A DNA stretch of 64,000 bases, from assembly GCF_024868665.1 (NCBI RefSeq), contig NC_079890.1, positions 6,605,121 through 6,669,120 on the forward strand, in the 5' to 3' direction. The translations under genes and the position numbers were made by a program. This DNA comes from Triplophysa rosa. Its lineage: Eukaryota; Chordata; Actinopteri; Cypriniformes; Nemacheilidae. Every line of letters starts with the position of its first letter. Positions within the stretch are counted from its first letter, which is position 1. The notes beneath the pieces are model-generated. The model searched no databases and was not told the origin of the DNA. It was given only the letters and a program-made list of their open reading frames with translations. This document shows, one piece after another, positions 11,520 to 22,597 of this stretch.

Positions 11520-11750
11520 ATGAAACTGACATGAAACAGAACCCAAGTGCAGACAGTGCACAGTCTCAACAAAAATACATTTTATTTAACATGGGACAAA
11601 ACATAACTCAAAATCCCTCGAGGGGGAAACCAAGAATAATATACTTAACAAAATAAAACTTAACTTAACTTAACTTAGGGCTGTCATGATCCCCTCGGCC
11701 AGAACAAGATAAATAACTGCTAGGAAGGCGGGATCATGACAATTATATGT
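11520..11750. repeat. Non-autonomous repeat (CCCAAGTGCAGACAG family)
   Basis: Starts near ACCCAAGTGCAGACAGTGC, then an A/T-rich stretch with repeated ACTTA, and ends with TGTCATGATCCC ... GGGATCATGACA, a short inverted pair at 11687-11742. A related sequence starts at 23382. No coding capacity. Confidence 0.5.
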
Positions 11751-11760
11751 AATATATTAA

Positions 11761-12353
11761 CCCTTGTGTGGTGTTCATATTTTTGTTACTCAGCCAGTGT
11801 TGGTGGGTCTAGTGGACCCGCTGCAGTTTGGGGTTTTTAATTTAACACATAAAATCAAACACTTTATGTTAACATGCATGTATAAAAAACAATTACAAGC
11901 AATCTAAACAGCATATATGGTTAATATTTGCCTTGTACCTTTGTTAGATCACATTTATGAATTGAAGTGCTACACGTTTTTTTGCAGGAACGGCAGGGGC
12001 AGAAACAGAAAACTCATACTTAAACACTCTCTCTCACACACACGCACACAGAAACACACAAATATACTAAAAGGAGACCCAGACATAAAGAGGACACAAT
12101 GGAAGTACACAGAACCTATAGTTTCCACAATTTTATAAGCCTTGGGTCCAGTGGACCCCAACATCCTGTATGTAATTTAAATGTGTAGGGGGGTGTACAG
12201 TGTGCGGTCATTGAAAATGTCTCCTGATATATGTTCTTCACAGAAAGTAAGCCAAGGCCAATGAGTTTGAATTTGAAAAAATAATTAATTGTATAATTTT
12301 CCTTTTGATAAAAAATGAAAACGGGTCCCACAGACCTGAACACCATACAAAGG
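11761..12353. mobile_element. piggyBac-like MITE, 593 bp, TTAA-flanked
   Basis: Flanked by TTAA at 11757-11760 and 12354-12357. Terminal inverted repeats are CCCTTGTGTGGTGTTCA at the left and the inverse of CCTTTGTATGGTGTTCA at the right. Exact TTAA duplication with CCC-type termini is characteristic of the piggyBac superfamily. It has no transposase ORF and sits inside the hAT transposase region, so it is younger than that element. Confidence 0.88.
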
Positions 12354-12407
12354 TTAAGCATAGTTCACTGATGGACACAATGTAGGCTGGTAGTCAAAAG
12401 GTTGTCA

Positions 12408-12599
12408 TCAGCATATATACACAACATCGAATTCAACATCATCAGAGTCTTCTTCACTGTCCTCCTGGGAGTCTTCCTCTATGGTACTGTGGTCATACTC
12501 TTGACTATTTTTTAATGCTGCAACCATGTTGCTTCCATTATCAGTTATTACAGTTAGAATCTTGTTTGTTTCCTCATTCCTCTGTGCACCTGTCGACAC
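12408..12599 (-). pseudogene. hAT transposase central segment
   Basis: The minus-strand frame has ILTVITDNGSNMVAAL, the hAT RNase H-like block containing the second catalytic Asp. An acidic run (EEDSQEDSEEDSDD) follows. It belongs with the C-terminal half at 10576-11480 and was separated from it by the insertions at 11520-12353. Confidence 0.8.
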
Positions 12600-13554
12600 A
12601 AGTTTTTATACATTCTGCTGTGTGGGGGTGTGATAGCTGAAACAGGTTCAGCAATGCATGCTTCACTTTTTCCTCCTGGGGACAAAAGAAGCATGCACTA
12701 ATGACAATACATTATGCTGTAAGTCCTCTTTTCGTCCATATGTCCAGCACTAAGGATATTTTGCGAGCTGTGGGGAGATGTTCTCAGAATTTTTGTTTTT
12801 CGTCATAGTTAAGTTGGTCAACCAAGTTGTTTATTTTTGTTTACTTAGGCACTGCCGACCTTTTATCAATGCTTTATATCATATGAATAAAATTATATAT
12901 ATATATTGACACTGATGAGAATGCCACTGGGATAGTTGATTGTGTTTTCTCAATTTTTGCACACTGTTGCTGTTTTTGTGGTCTTTTCATGGCGTGAGTG
13001 TGGAGAAAGAAGATTGGATGTGATTACTCCTTAAAAAACTCATCCTAAAAGCTGCCAAAAAATAAATTAAATGTAGGCTAATATTAGGCCTAATTATAGA
13101 TACCAGATATTACTCACTAGTAGTACAGTTACTACAGTGGTACTGTAGTAATACTACAGTTTTAAAAATAATATATATTTTCATTTAAATTATTATGACA
13201 CAATCCAATTCATCTAAATATGCCTACATGCAGAGTAATTTAAGCTTAGCTACCTACTTGCCATTACAACTAATTAAAACTAAAACCAACTTCATTGTTT
13301 CTCAATAGATTTAAGTTGAACTGTTGTATATATAAAGCAGTTTACATTTCTAAACTATGAACTTGAAGTAATGTTAAAGTTTCTATATATTGCAATCATT
13401 AGCAGAATGCTAAAACACTTAACAAGAAAATAACGCTTCTTGTTAAAGCCAACATGGCTTACTAGCAAATTTACCAAAAGTTAATACATACATTAAAACT
13501 GATCTAACATTAAGAAAAGTAGTTAAATAAGACAATTAGCTTACTTACCATGAC

Positions 13555-13690
13555 GGAAGCTGCATAGACAGCAGGGTGATGTGCCTTTAGATGTCTCTTA
13601 AGATTTTTGGTATTCTTTCTGCCTAATTTATAGCCACAGGGCCTCTCTCCATGTTCAGTGAGAGTGCTTTTCTTTCAAATTAAATATAAC
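13555..13690 (-). pseudogene. BED zinc-finger exon of the hAT transposase
   Basis: The minus-strand frame reads GERPCGYKLGRKNTKNLKRHLKAHHPAVY, the second half of a BED finger (Cys, then His-x4-His). It ends at ATG|GTAAGTAAG, a good splice donor near 13548. The first Cys of the CxxC pair is not visible, so the finger is damaged or cut. Confidence 0.72.
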
Positions 13691-13700
13691 AGAAAAATGC

Positions 13701-14167
13701 CTCCATATATCAGTTCTTGGTTTCCTTTCCAACCCTTCAGGTGCTGAAGCCATTGCTGTGTGTGTTCACATTAATTTTTGCAGTTAGCCCGCCAACTGCG
13801 GCTGCCTGGGGCTGGACATGGAAATATCCCCCTATCAGTGACGCACGATTTGGAAGACAGCCTATGAAGAGACCATGTATTATTCTGAATGTCCGATATT
13901 GCTTAAATAACGTTTTAGTCCTGTCACGTCTCGTTAACAAAGATACAGCATACATTTCATCATAGTATTATCATCAGACATAAGTTTTAGCTTGTCAACG
14001 TCACGTCTTAATAACAGATAGGAGATGAGCGAGCTATGAGCCATGGTGGAGCCGCAGGGTCGACAGGCCGAGGCGGAGTCAGGAGCTCATAGGCTGGAGG
14101 TGAAGCCCAGGGAACCACCAGCCACGATGGAGACTGGCAGACCCGCGACGAATCCACACTGCTTGTG
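13701..14167. other. No gene recognised
   Basis: Spacer between the hAT remnant and the first foldback element. Overlapping short frames on both strands near 13740-13960 have no recognised motif. Confidence 0.45.
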
Positions 14168-15719
14168 CACAGCAAAGTCCCTGGTGTCAAATGTACACCC
14201 GCTGGTGTATATATGAGTCCCACCTACGGGTGTACAAATGTACACTGAAGCAGAGTCTTTCTGGTGTGAAATGTTAATTTATTCACGCAGTTAATTAATC
14301 AATTGAGTTCACTTTACAAGTGATGATTGATCTTTAGTGATGACACCTGCTGTTCATAAAGTGTTTAAAGCAAATACTGTACAACTAATCTTGTAGAACT
14401 AGAATGTGTAGAACTAATGTGGTCTCTTGATATCACGAAACATCAAGATGCTTAAACAACTTTAAACAGTGTTGCCATAATCACTTATTAAAAGAAGTGT
14501 AAAAGATGTCCATGTAGAGTTATAGTTTTAGCTGCAGTTTGAGTAAGTTTGAAATGTTTTAGATGTAATGTCACCATTAGGGTGAGGAGTATTCTCTTTA
14601 GTGGGGTACTTGGACATTTTTTACATTCCTTATCCCGCTTCTTTTGCTGTTGCAAAATGAGTTAAACAGACACACTGCATATGTGGTTTAAAATGTTTGT
14701 TGTATGTACTTGTAATGTAATGTACTTGTAATGACTGTAATGAAATTTTCATGTGTTTTAGTCAAGATAGAGATGCTGATGTTTGTCAATAGTGGTGTGT
14801 AAGATAAACAGTACTATAACAACACTGCCTTTGTCAACAATTGTAAAAAGTTGTTTTAAACTGTTACACACAGACATCAAAACTCAGCATACAAATCTCA
14901 CCAATGGTGACAATCAATAAAACGTAAATGCTGCAGTGCATGCTGGGTAACAGAATAGCATCAAACTTAACAATGACACCCAGCATGCATTTGGATATTT
15001 TTACCACCACTGTTGAGTTTTGTAGGATGAGCTTTGAAGTCTTCGCTTGTGTGAGAAATGTTTTAGGAACCTCTGATCAAATCTTTAAAATTGCGTTTTA
15101 CAACTCTAGCTGCACTTTATCATAACAAATAACACCATGTTTCATTTGCCTTGTACCCTAAGCCTTACTTGATACTATTGCTTATACTTAATAAATAGAC
15201 AGGACTGTGCATTGCATGTTTAGAACACTGCTTTACACAAGCAGGGAAAACTGCCACGCTGGACTTTAGTCCAAGTACCTAACCAAATAAAACACTGATC
15301 ACCATAATGGTGAATTTAAATGACTTGTTCAATAAAACAATATCAGCAACACTAAATACAACTAAAGGTCTACTAATTATATTCAAAGAAGTCAAGAGTT
15401 TCATTTAGTTACATGTAAATATGCATTTTATTAGCATATTTAATTGTGTACTTATATGACATAAATCTGTGTGACTACAATCTTTTTTTTCCTGTTTTTG
15501 TTCACATATTCATTGGACTCTGATCATGAACAGCAAGTATCATCACTAAAAATCAATCATCTAAAATCAATCAAGTGAACTCAATTGATTAACTAACTGC
15601 ATGAATAAATTAACATTTCACACCAAAAGTACTCTGCTTCAGTGTACATTTGTACACCCATAGGTGCGACTCATATATACACCAGCGGGTGTACATTTGA
15701 CACCAGGGACTTTGCTGTG
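14168..15719. mobile_element. Foldback element 1 (long inverted repeats), 1552 bp
   Basis: The left arm begins CACAGCAAAGTCCCTGGTG and the right arm ends with its inverse. The arms match imperfectly for at least 200 bases (14168-14400 against 15510-15719). A second inner inverted pair, around CACCATTAGGGTG (14572) and CACCATAATGGTG (15300), sits further in. At the centre TGCATGCTGGGT (14937-14948) faces ACCCAGCATGCA (14978-14989). There is no ORF of note. The whole sequence is a very large imperfect palindrome. It resembles non-autonomous DNA transposons with long inverted repeats; the superfamily is unknown to me and no clear target duplication is visible. Confidence 0.82.
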
Positions 15720-15821
15720 TGGTGAGTGGAGGGTGAGTCGAGGGGCTGATAGGAAACTGCGAGGACGTAAGCGAGGCAACAGAGAGGCGTAGAAACATAG
15801 ATGTAAGAGGGAGGGTAGGTG

Positions 15822-17489
15822 CACATCAAAATTCCCAGAGTTAAATCAACACTGCTCTGAGTTCATATTGTCCCAATCTACAGAGAGTTGAAGTAACACT
15901 GAAGCAGAGTTAAAGTTAATGAGAATGTGATTAATTATGTGCTGATTGAGTCATTAATGCTGTTAACAAGCATGAAAACACCAACAATAAGAAGTCACCA
16001 TAATGGTGTTGTGTGTTTCCTTTAGTGGGGCTCTCACCCTTGATTTCTTCTGTTAAGTTTTGTTGCCATAGGCTATAATAGTGTCTTACTGAAACACATA
16101 TTAAACAACCAAACAAAAGCTAAATTGTCGTTCTGCTTGTTGAAGTTGGTTGGTGCAGTAGTGGAGGCTGTAATTGGTCATTCACAAACTTAATATTGCA
16201 CTTTTGACTCTTTCTGCATATAGTGTAAATGGAAGAAAATGTTATTTAAGAGAAGGGCAATTCCAATGTTATGGACGTGACATAAAAATGCACAGAGAAT
16301 GAATTTGTTACAAATATTTTGAACCATTCATTTATATTTTACTAAACCCTTGTTGATAGAGTTTAAACATAAAAAAATGTCAGTCTATGAACACATTTTC
16401 TATTTTAAAAAAGGGAAATAAACAAGCGTTATGGATGTGACAAAAAAAGGATGCGTTTTTTGGGAGACGACAAACTTTGTAGGATTTCTGTGAAATAAAA
16501 TGCACAATCCTAAAGCAATAATACCCAATTAATGGAGAAGGGATGCCTCTTTATAGAACATAAAATAGTTATTGTATATTAATCTTCATGTGTCCATTTA
16601 TGAGGAATATGTAGCGTTATGGATGTGACAATCCTGAAAATGGCACTTACCTGACTATGAAATGCTTTACAAATTTGAAGAGAGACCTCACATGGGTATT
16701 TGAACCACCAAATGTTAAAATCTGAGCTGTTACCAAAGTAAAAACCATTGGTAAAAACTTTATTTTTCATGGTAAGGTTAACATTTTCACGGAATTGCCC
16801 ACAAGTCTCAACTTGACCCTTCAAGGCGTCAAGAATCACTGTGTGAATCTCAACAATAGTGACAATCAACAAAAGAAAGCTTCATGTTGCAATGCATGCT
16901 GGGTAACAACATAGAACAGAACTCATCCATGACTCCCAGCATGCACTGCAGCATGAGTAAATGATCCAACTGAACTTTGCTTTTGTCACCATTGTTGTGA
17001 TTCATGAGCTGATTCTTGATGTCTGACTGAATGGAAAAATGACATTTTCCACATATTTGGCACAAGATTAAATTAAGAATGTAAAGACTTTAAAAAAACA
17101 CTCAACTTCAACACAAAATAGCTCAAGAATCACCATCTTCAGTAGAAGATAATTTAGCTTTTGCTTGGCTGTTTTACATGTGCTTCAGAAATACACTACT
17201 ATAGCCAACCCCCCAAAAAACTTACAGAAATAACAAATTCAAGAGTTAAGAGCTCAAGAGCTCAACTAAAGGAAACACTAAACACCATTATGGTGACTTC
17301 TTATTGTTGACATTTCCTCAGTGATTGTTAACAGCAGGTGTTCATCATTAATGACTCAATCAGCACATAATTAATCACCTTCAGCATCTCATTAACTTTA
17401 ACTCTGCTTCAGTGTTACATCAACTCTCTGTAGATTAGGACAATATGAACTCTGAACAGTGTAGATTTAACTCTGGGGATTTTGCTGTG
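15822..17489. mobile_element. Foldback element 2 (long inverted repeats), 1668 bp
   Basis: The left arm begins CACATCAAAATTCCCAGAG and the right arm ends with the inverse of CACAGCAAAATCCCCAGAG. The arms correspond over about 220-250 bases and include CTGAAGCAGAGT and TCACCATAATGGTG. The interior carries the same TGCATGCTGGGT (16893-16904) and CCCAGCATGCA (16935-16945) pair as element 1. Termini and CTGAAGCAGAGT are shared with element 1, so the two are members of one family. No transposase is encoded. Confidence 0.82.
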
Positions 17490-17809
17490 TGGGAGATCAT
17501 AGTAAGCCAGCTGGCCTCCATGGACGTGACAACAGGAGCAAACTCAGAAATGGCCTACGTAGCCGAGGTAAAAAGAACAAAGTCATAACTGGCCTCCATG
17601 GCCAGTTCGTGGCTCTACTGAGCCAGGAGAATACTTCTGGCCCTTCTCTCCATTTGGGCGGTAAGGTCTTCTGTTACAACTGACTCACGGGAGACTGAGT
17701 GTAAGTGGACACACAAAGTTTATTACAGTACTCAGCAAACGGGTAAGTAATCCACAGGTATATAAACAGAGATCAAGGTAACATACATCCACGGGACAAT
17801 AACATTACG
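17490..17809. other. No gene recognised; CTGGCCTCCATGG repeats
   Basis: Short spacer with CTGGCCTCCATGG at about 17511 and 17589, the latter forming a small palindrome with GGCCAG. It may be part of a low-copy repeat. No coding motif. Confidence 0.4.
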
Positions 17810-18002
17810 CCCTGGTTTCACAGACAAGGCTTAAGACTAGTACTTAACTGAAAATAACTTGCAATGACATACCTTAAAATATGTCTGTGTCATTGATTCC
17901 TTTCAAGACATACATCACTAATGTTTTTTTCTACAGCATTTTAATAAAAGCGACTTATATAGCCTAAATTAATTAAGGCATAGCCCTGGCTTAGGCTAAA
18001 CA
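17810..18002. mobile_element. Truncated MITE with CCCTGGTTTCACAGACAAGG terminus
   Basis: The left end GCCCTGGTTTCACAGACAAG followed by GCTTAAGACTAGTACTTAA is the terminus of a MITE common in fish. The expected inverted right end (TTGTCTGTGAAACC) is missing after AGCCCTGGCTTAGGCTAAAC, so the element is truncated at about 18002. Confidence 0.6.
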
Positions 18003-19800
18003 TTCTTTATGAAAGTAGTCCGTGGGGGAACATGTAGGAAGAGACTTTGACACAATGGTGTAAAAAGGTCGCATTAGCAATTAAAGAAAACACAAGCAAA
18101 ACATGGTCAGGTCGAAGTGTCTGAAGAATTTTTGGTCTCATATAGTTTACTTGTAGTCCACTGTATCAATAATTTTTGGGTATAATATGTCACAGTTTAA
18201 TTTGACGTTTACTTTATTTTGCTATCCTCACTTACATAAATGAACTATAGTGCCTTGTACCCACTAGTAAAAAATAAATAAATAATATAAATATATTTGT
18301 TGTCTAAATTATGTTTGGTTTGACTGTATTTTACGTAATAATGAGTGAAACTTAATGAAGAAAGAAAAATAAATAATAAAACTATAAAAACAATGAGTAG
18401 GATGAACAGACTGAAATTTACAAAATTAAGAGGTACAGTTATATCTGCTGCGTGGGATGACTTACAGTATGCTGCAGTTAAACAATACATTGGTCTCTGA
18501 AAGAGGTTTGGTAAAAAAACATTTACATTGCACAAAGTCGTGTGATCAAGACCGTCTTCCACTGGGTTTGCAGGCTGCATACAGTGAGAAGGGTGCATTA
18601 CTCTCTAATAGTCACAGAGAGATGAGCTCTGTTGCACCAGGTTGGAGTCCAAGGCGTGCATCTGGTTTGGTCTATTGCAGCTGAGCTATGGTTCTGGAAA
18701 AGCTGTTGAAGTCTTTAGGGTTTACTTGCAAAAGTTCAACCTTAGTTGTACTGCTGTCTCTTTCCTCTTCAGCAGGATCGTCGCAAGGGGGGTGCGAGGC
18801 CCTGTGCGAACTTGCTGTGCGAGGCCCTCTGGAAGAGAGAATGGTTTTTGTGGAGGTTTTATGGTGATTTTCTACCTAGCAGTGAGTTTGCTATTGCTAT
18901 TCCAATGAATGCTACTTTCACACGCATCTGATGGACAGAAAATCTGCACTCTTTGTTGTTAATGTTGTGGATATTTCAGCGAAAAGTCTGCATCAATTTA
19001 ATAGCATTAGATTAAAGAGGGTAAACCTTTACTGTACAGATCCATTTGATGTATTGAGATGGGGGAGAGATAAACACGCACAGATAACCCTGGTCATTTG
19101 TTCAGTAATGTCTTCGCATCTCTTCATTCGGTCAGTTTAATAGCATTATTAAAAATGGAAACTTTACCATTCAATCATTCAAATGAACTGTACACTGAAA
19201 TGGACAAATCAGTTGGAGTAACACAGTAAATCATTACCTCCTGGCTCAAGTGAGCTGTCACTTTATTTTGTCATGTTGATGGGATTAAATTCCTTACAAC
19301 TCACTGAAAAATTCAAAATTTAGGCTATATTCATATATATTATTCATTCAGATGTTCAAACATTTGACATTGACAAAATTACATTTGTTGAGAGATTTTA
19401 TTTTTTTACTTGAAAACAAACTCAGTAAAACATTAACACATTTAACTAAAACAACTACTAAATGAGATGCACACTTTTTTCCGGTCCAAATATAAATATT
19501 TCCAAATCAAGATATACTTGAGAATTCTTAAAACATTGTTTAAATTACGATTATTGAATTTCACTTAATGACATTTATTTGTCTTTTTTTCTCAGGCAAA
19601 AACTATTTTTTTTTATTTATTTAATAATATAGCATTACATTAACTATTATCTTGGTAATTTTGCTTCTCACATAAATGTGTCCTGATTTGGATATTTATA
19701 TTTATTTCTATAGGCTAGTACTATAGTACAAAATTTATTTTTGCAGTGCAACACATTAATTATTATTATTGTGATTATGTGAAAGTCACTTAACGAACAC
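18003..19800. other. No gene recognised
   Basis: About 1.8 kb of mostly AT-rich sequence. Near 18790-18830 the phrase GTGCGAGGCCCT occurs twice. ORFs of 60-117 codons occur on both strands but none has a recognised motif. Confidence 0.5.
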
Positions 19801-19807
19801 TTATTAC

Positions 19808-19985
19808 TCACCCTGAACTAACGTTGTCTTCTCGTGGCCTGACAGTAGCATCAGTAGAAGTGTTGATCGTAGCATCTTCACGGTGGATAACGATAGCTTT
19901 CACAAATTTATCGAATGATCCTCTTAGTTTTTTCTGAAACTCTTCTTTTTCTTTTTTCGCCCCCTGAAATCGATCATGTGCTGGT
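19808..19985 (-). other. Possible unidentified coding exon
   Basis: The minus-strand frame is open for about 60 codons with a basic-acidic stretch (KKEKEEFQKKLRGSFDKF) and ends at CAG-G-GTGAGT, a strong splice-donor match near 19817. No ATG is at its beginning; the open frame starts at TTG. I do not recognise the protein. It could be a host exon, a transposon exon or chance. Confidence 0.22.
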
Positions 19986-20022
19986 GCTGCAGCCAACAGT
20001 TTTTATTCTTCCTAGCAGCTAA

Positions 20023-20287
20023 CCCAGTCAACACAACAAGCAAACACTCATCAACATAATGGTGACTTCAAATGACAAACCAGCCACATCTAAACCTCTA
20101 CGCTCACAGTACAATAGTGAGATCACAGTCACATCTAAACCTCTAAGCTCACAGTACAAGAGTTAGATCACAGTTTGAGCACACAGTGAGTTTGCTGTGA
20201 GGTTACATTTTGACCTCACCGTGAGTATTCTGAAAGCTCATGGTGACATCATTGTGAGATCACTCTGAAATCATCGTGTTGACTGGG
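20023..20287. mobile_element. Short inverted-repeat element (CCCAGTCAACAC termini)
   Basis: Termini CCCAGTCAACAC and GTGTTGACTGGG are perfect inverses at 20023-20034 and 20276-20287. The left part contains ATAATGGTGACTTC, also seen in the foldback elements. The interior has two copies of CACATCTAAACCTCTA(C/A)GCTCACAGTACAA, about 50 bases apart. Confidence 0.6.
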
Positions 20288-20439
20288 AACGTTACGTAAC
20301 GTTACATAGAACGAGAACACCATGGAGCGAGCAGGCAGCACGTACATAAGGACATATCGAAATTAAGACAATGTTACATTTTTTTATGTGTTATGAAATT
20401 ATAGATAAAGGATGACGGATGGCTCTTTGAACATCAAAT

Positions 20440-20826
20440 GAACATCTCATTGTTATCGTAGATTACTGCTCCAAATGGGTGGAACTTTTTCCTCTGAGAA
20501 ATGCTAAGCACCTCAAATAGCCATAATCCTTGTAGATGAAATGTTCACCAGATGGGGAACACCTGCATATCTAGTATCAGAACGAGGTGCTCAATTTACT
20601 TCTCAAATTATCAACCCGATATGCAAACAATGGGGAGTTGTCCAAAAATTAACCACGGCTTACCTACCATCCGCAGACAAATATGACAGAATGTATAAAT
20701 CGCAACTTGAAAACCACCGTGGGACAAGTGGTTAGCAGAATTTCGATTTGCCATTAATTCTGCTTGGCACGAGACCACAGGATTTACACCAGCGGAAATA
20801 GCTCTTGGATGAAAACTAAAAAGACC
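20440..20826 (+). pseudogene. Ty3/gypsy integrase core remnant
   Basis: The plus-strand frame reads VIVDYCSKWVELFPLRNA, then FTRWGTPAYLVSERGAQFTSQII, CKQWGVVQKLTTAY and, after frameshifts, a degenerate C-terminal core. This is the integrase catalytic core of a gypsy element. The usual Asp of SDRGAQF is Glu here, and the normal HPQ.N motif is degraded. The first catalytic Asp lies upstream of the preserved part. The remnant is interrupted at 20827 by foldback element 3 and resumes at 22383. Confidence 0.8.
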
Positions 20827-22382
20827 CACTCTTAACCCAAATAGTTGACTTTACTAGAAATTTGCGTGCACTCTTAACCCGAATTGTTGACTTTACTAGA
20901 AATTTGCGAGGAAACCTGTTGCACTAAACTATTTGAGGTTTTACACAGGTCGAAACTAAACATGTTTAGTTGAATTTACATATCATTTTAAGTTGGCAAG
21001 TCAAGTTTCCATTAGTAATGTTTACTGAAAATCATTAGTACACATTATTCCTTTTTTTGTTATTGCTTTTATTGAGTATGACCATTGTATAACCATTCAA
21101 ACTTGAGGCAAGCCTTTAAAACTTTAAGCATGTCCGTAGAAAATGCACACAGCTTTTGGCAAGTCTTTAATGCCTTCACTTTGAGATGAAGGAAAGATGG
21201 GAACATTCCAGCTAATAAAAGTTTGTTCTAAAACGTTGCTTAGACATTTGTAATGTTTTAAGAACATTTCTTGGTTAAGTAAATGATTGAGGAACATTTC
21301 ATTCTGTCATTTAGAAAATTAATGTTAAGTCACCATTCTTGAGATGAGTGTTTTCTTTAGTTGGGCTCTTGACCTTTGCCTCTGTATTATGCTATAACTG
21401 TGTGCGTTTGAGCCATAGTCGTTTATGCAAAGAAAGTCAAGAGAAAGCCTTATTGCTGGTTGTGTGGCAGTTCGATTCAGCAATTAGACTGAATTTTTCT
21501 GTTTTGTACTGTACCTTGATGTCTTTTTGTCTTGCAGCAGCTATTTGGATATGTCTTAATCTATAGGGCACCTTAATTCACTCACAAAAACATCAAGATT
21601 CTGTGTATGAATCTCAACAACGGTGACGAATAAAAGTGTAAAGTACTGCTACAAAATCATCAAAAATATTAATGACATACTTGGGCATCAACAGTCATCA
21701 CACAAAACTTGACAGTGGTGACAATCAACAAAAGAAAGCTTCATGCTGCAATGCATGCTGGGTAACATCATAGTACAAAACTCATTCATGACTCCAAGCA
21801 TGCATTGCAGTTGATCTGTTTATCTCAATTAGTGTCAGCAATTTATACTTACATTTGATAATCTCTGTACTTTTATAATTGCAAACCAAAAGTCAACATC
21901 AGTCATGAATGAACCAAACCCCAATTTTATTTAAAAATCTTAACTTTACCACTGATTGACATTCATCATAAAGAAAACTTCCAACTTCAGCCTTTCAAGA
22001 CATCTCTTTCTTTATCAATGTAAAAATGTTCTTATTAAAACACCATTGTAAACATTGAAAGAGTTGCTTAACTTGCCTTTAAAGAAAGTCCAGAGCCCAA
22101 CTAAATCAAACACTGATCACAATAATGGTGATTTGTTGAAATTTCAACATTTTTTCAACATTAATTGCAGGTGCAAAAGTGATATTGATTCAATGCAATT
22201 AAAGTTGATTCAATGGTTACTTGCTATCTGGATTACTAATGGAAACTTGACTTGCCAACTTAAAATGATATGTAAATTCAACTAAACATGTTTAGTTTTG
22301 ACCTGTGTAAAAACTAAAATAGTTTAGTGCAACGGGTTTCCTCACAAATTTCTAGTAAAGTCAAAAATGTGCATTAAGAGTG
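20827..22382. mobile_element. Foldback element 3 (long inverted repeats), 1556 bp
   Basis: The left end begins CACTCTTAACCC and the right end is the inverse of CACTCTTAATGC. The arms correspond over about 180 bases, including TTTACTAGAAATTTG, GCACTAAACTA and ACATGTTTAGTTGAATTTAC. At the left end about 42 bases are tandemly duplicated (20827 and 20869). The interior includes TGCATGCTGGGT (21752-21763), CCAAGCATGCA (21794-21804) and AAAGAAAGCTTCATG, shared almost exactly with element 2. It splits a gypsy integrase remnant. Confidence 0.82.
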
Positions 22383-22597
22383 TACGAACTCACCCTTTAT
22401 CCAGTGCAAACGATGGCTTTATGGCCAAACTTTCCGCAAAATGGAAGGGCCCTGCAATGGTTGTCAAACGGTTAGGTCCGGTTAATTATTCTGTCTCTTT
22501 CTTGTCTGAACACAATAAAGTTGATACTTACCATGTACAAAACATCAATACTTGCCACGGTTATGGCAAGTCTTCAATTGAGCAGGGGGTTGTGTAA
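22383..22597 (+). pseudogene. Ty3/gypsy integrase C-terminal (GPY) remnant
   Basis: The plus-strand frame reads RTHPLSSA...FMAKLSAKWKGPAMVVKRLGPVNYSVSF followed by YHVQNI, the GPY/F chromodomain-like end of a gypsy integrase. It is the downstream half of the remnant at 20440-20826. Roughly 60 residues between the two halves appear lost. Confidence 0.8.

Larger units (their letters stand above)
10400..13700 (-). mobile_element. Decayed ZBED-type hAT transposon, antisense, with nested insertions
   Basis: On the minus strand a BED-finger exon (13555-13690) with a GTAAGT donor, a central transposase segment (12408-12599) and the C-terminal half (11480-10576) occur in the right order. The 12.6-13.55 kb gap looks like an intron and shows no coding motif. 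Positions 11520-12360 hold two unrelated insertions. Terminal inverted repeats were not identified, so the ends are approximate. Confidence 0.7.

Noticed and set aside
13717..13965. Overlapping frames on both strands as a small gene
   Set aside because: No motif, no splice signals that fit, and located in a decayed transposon flank.
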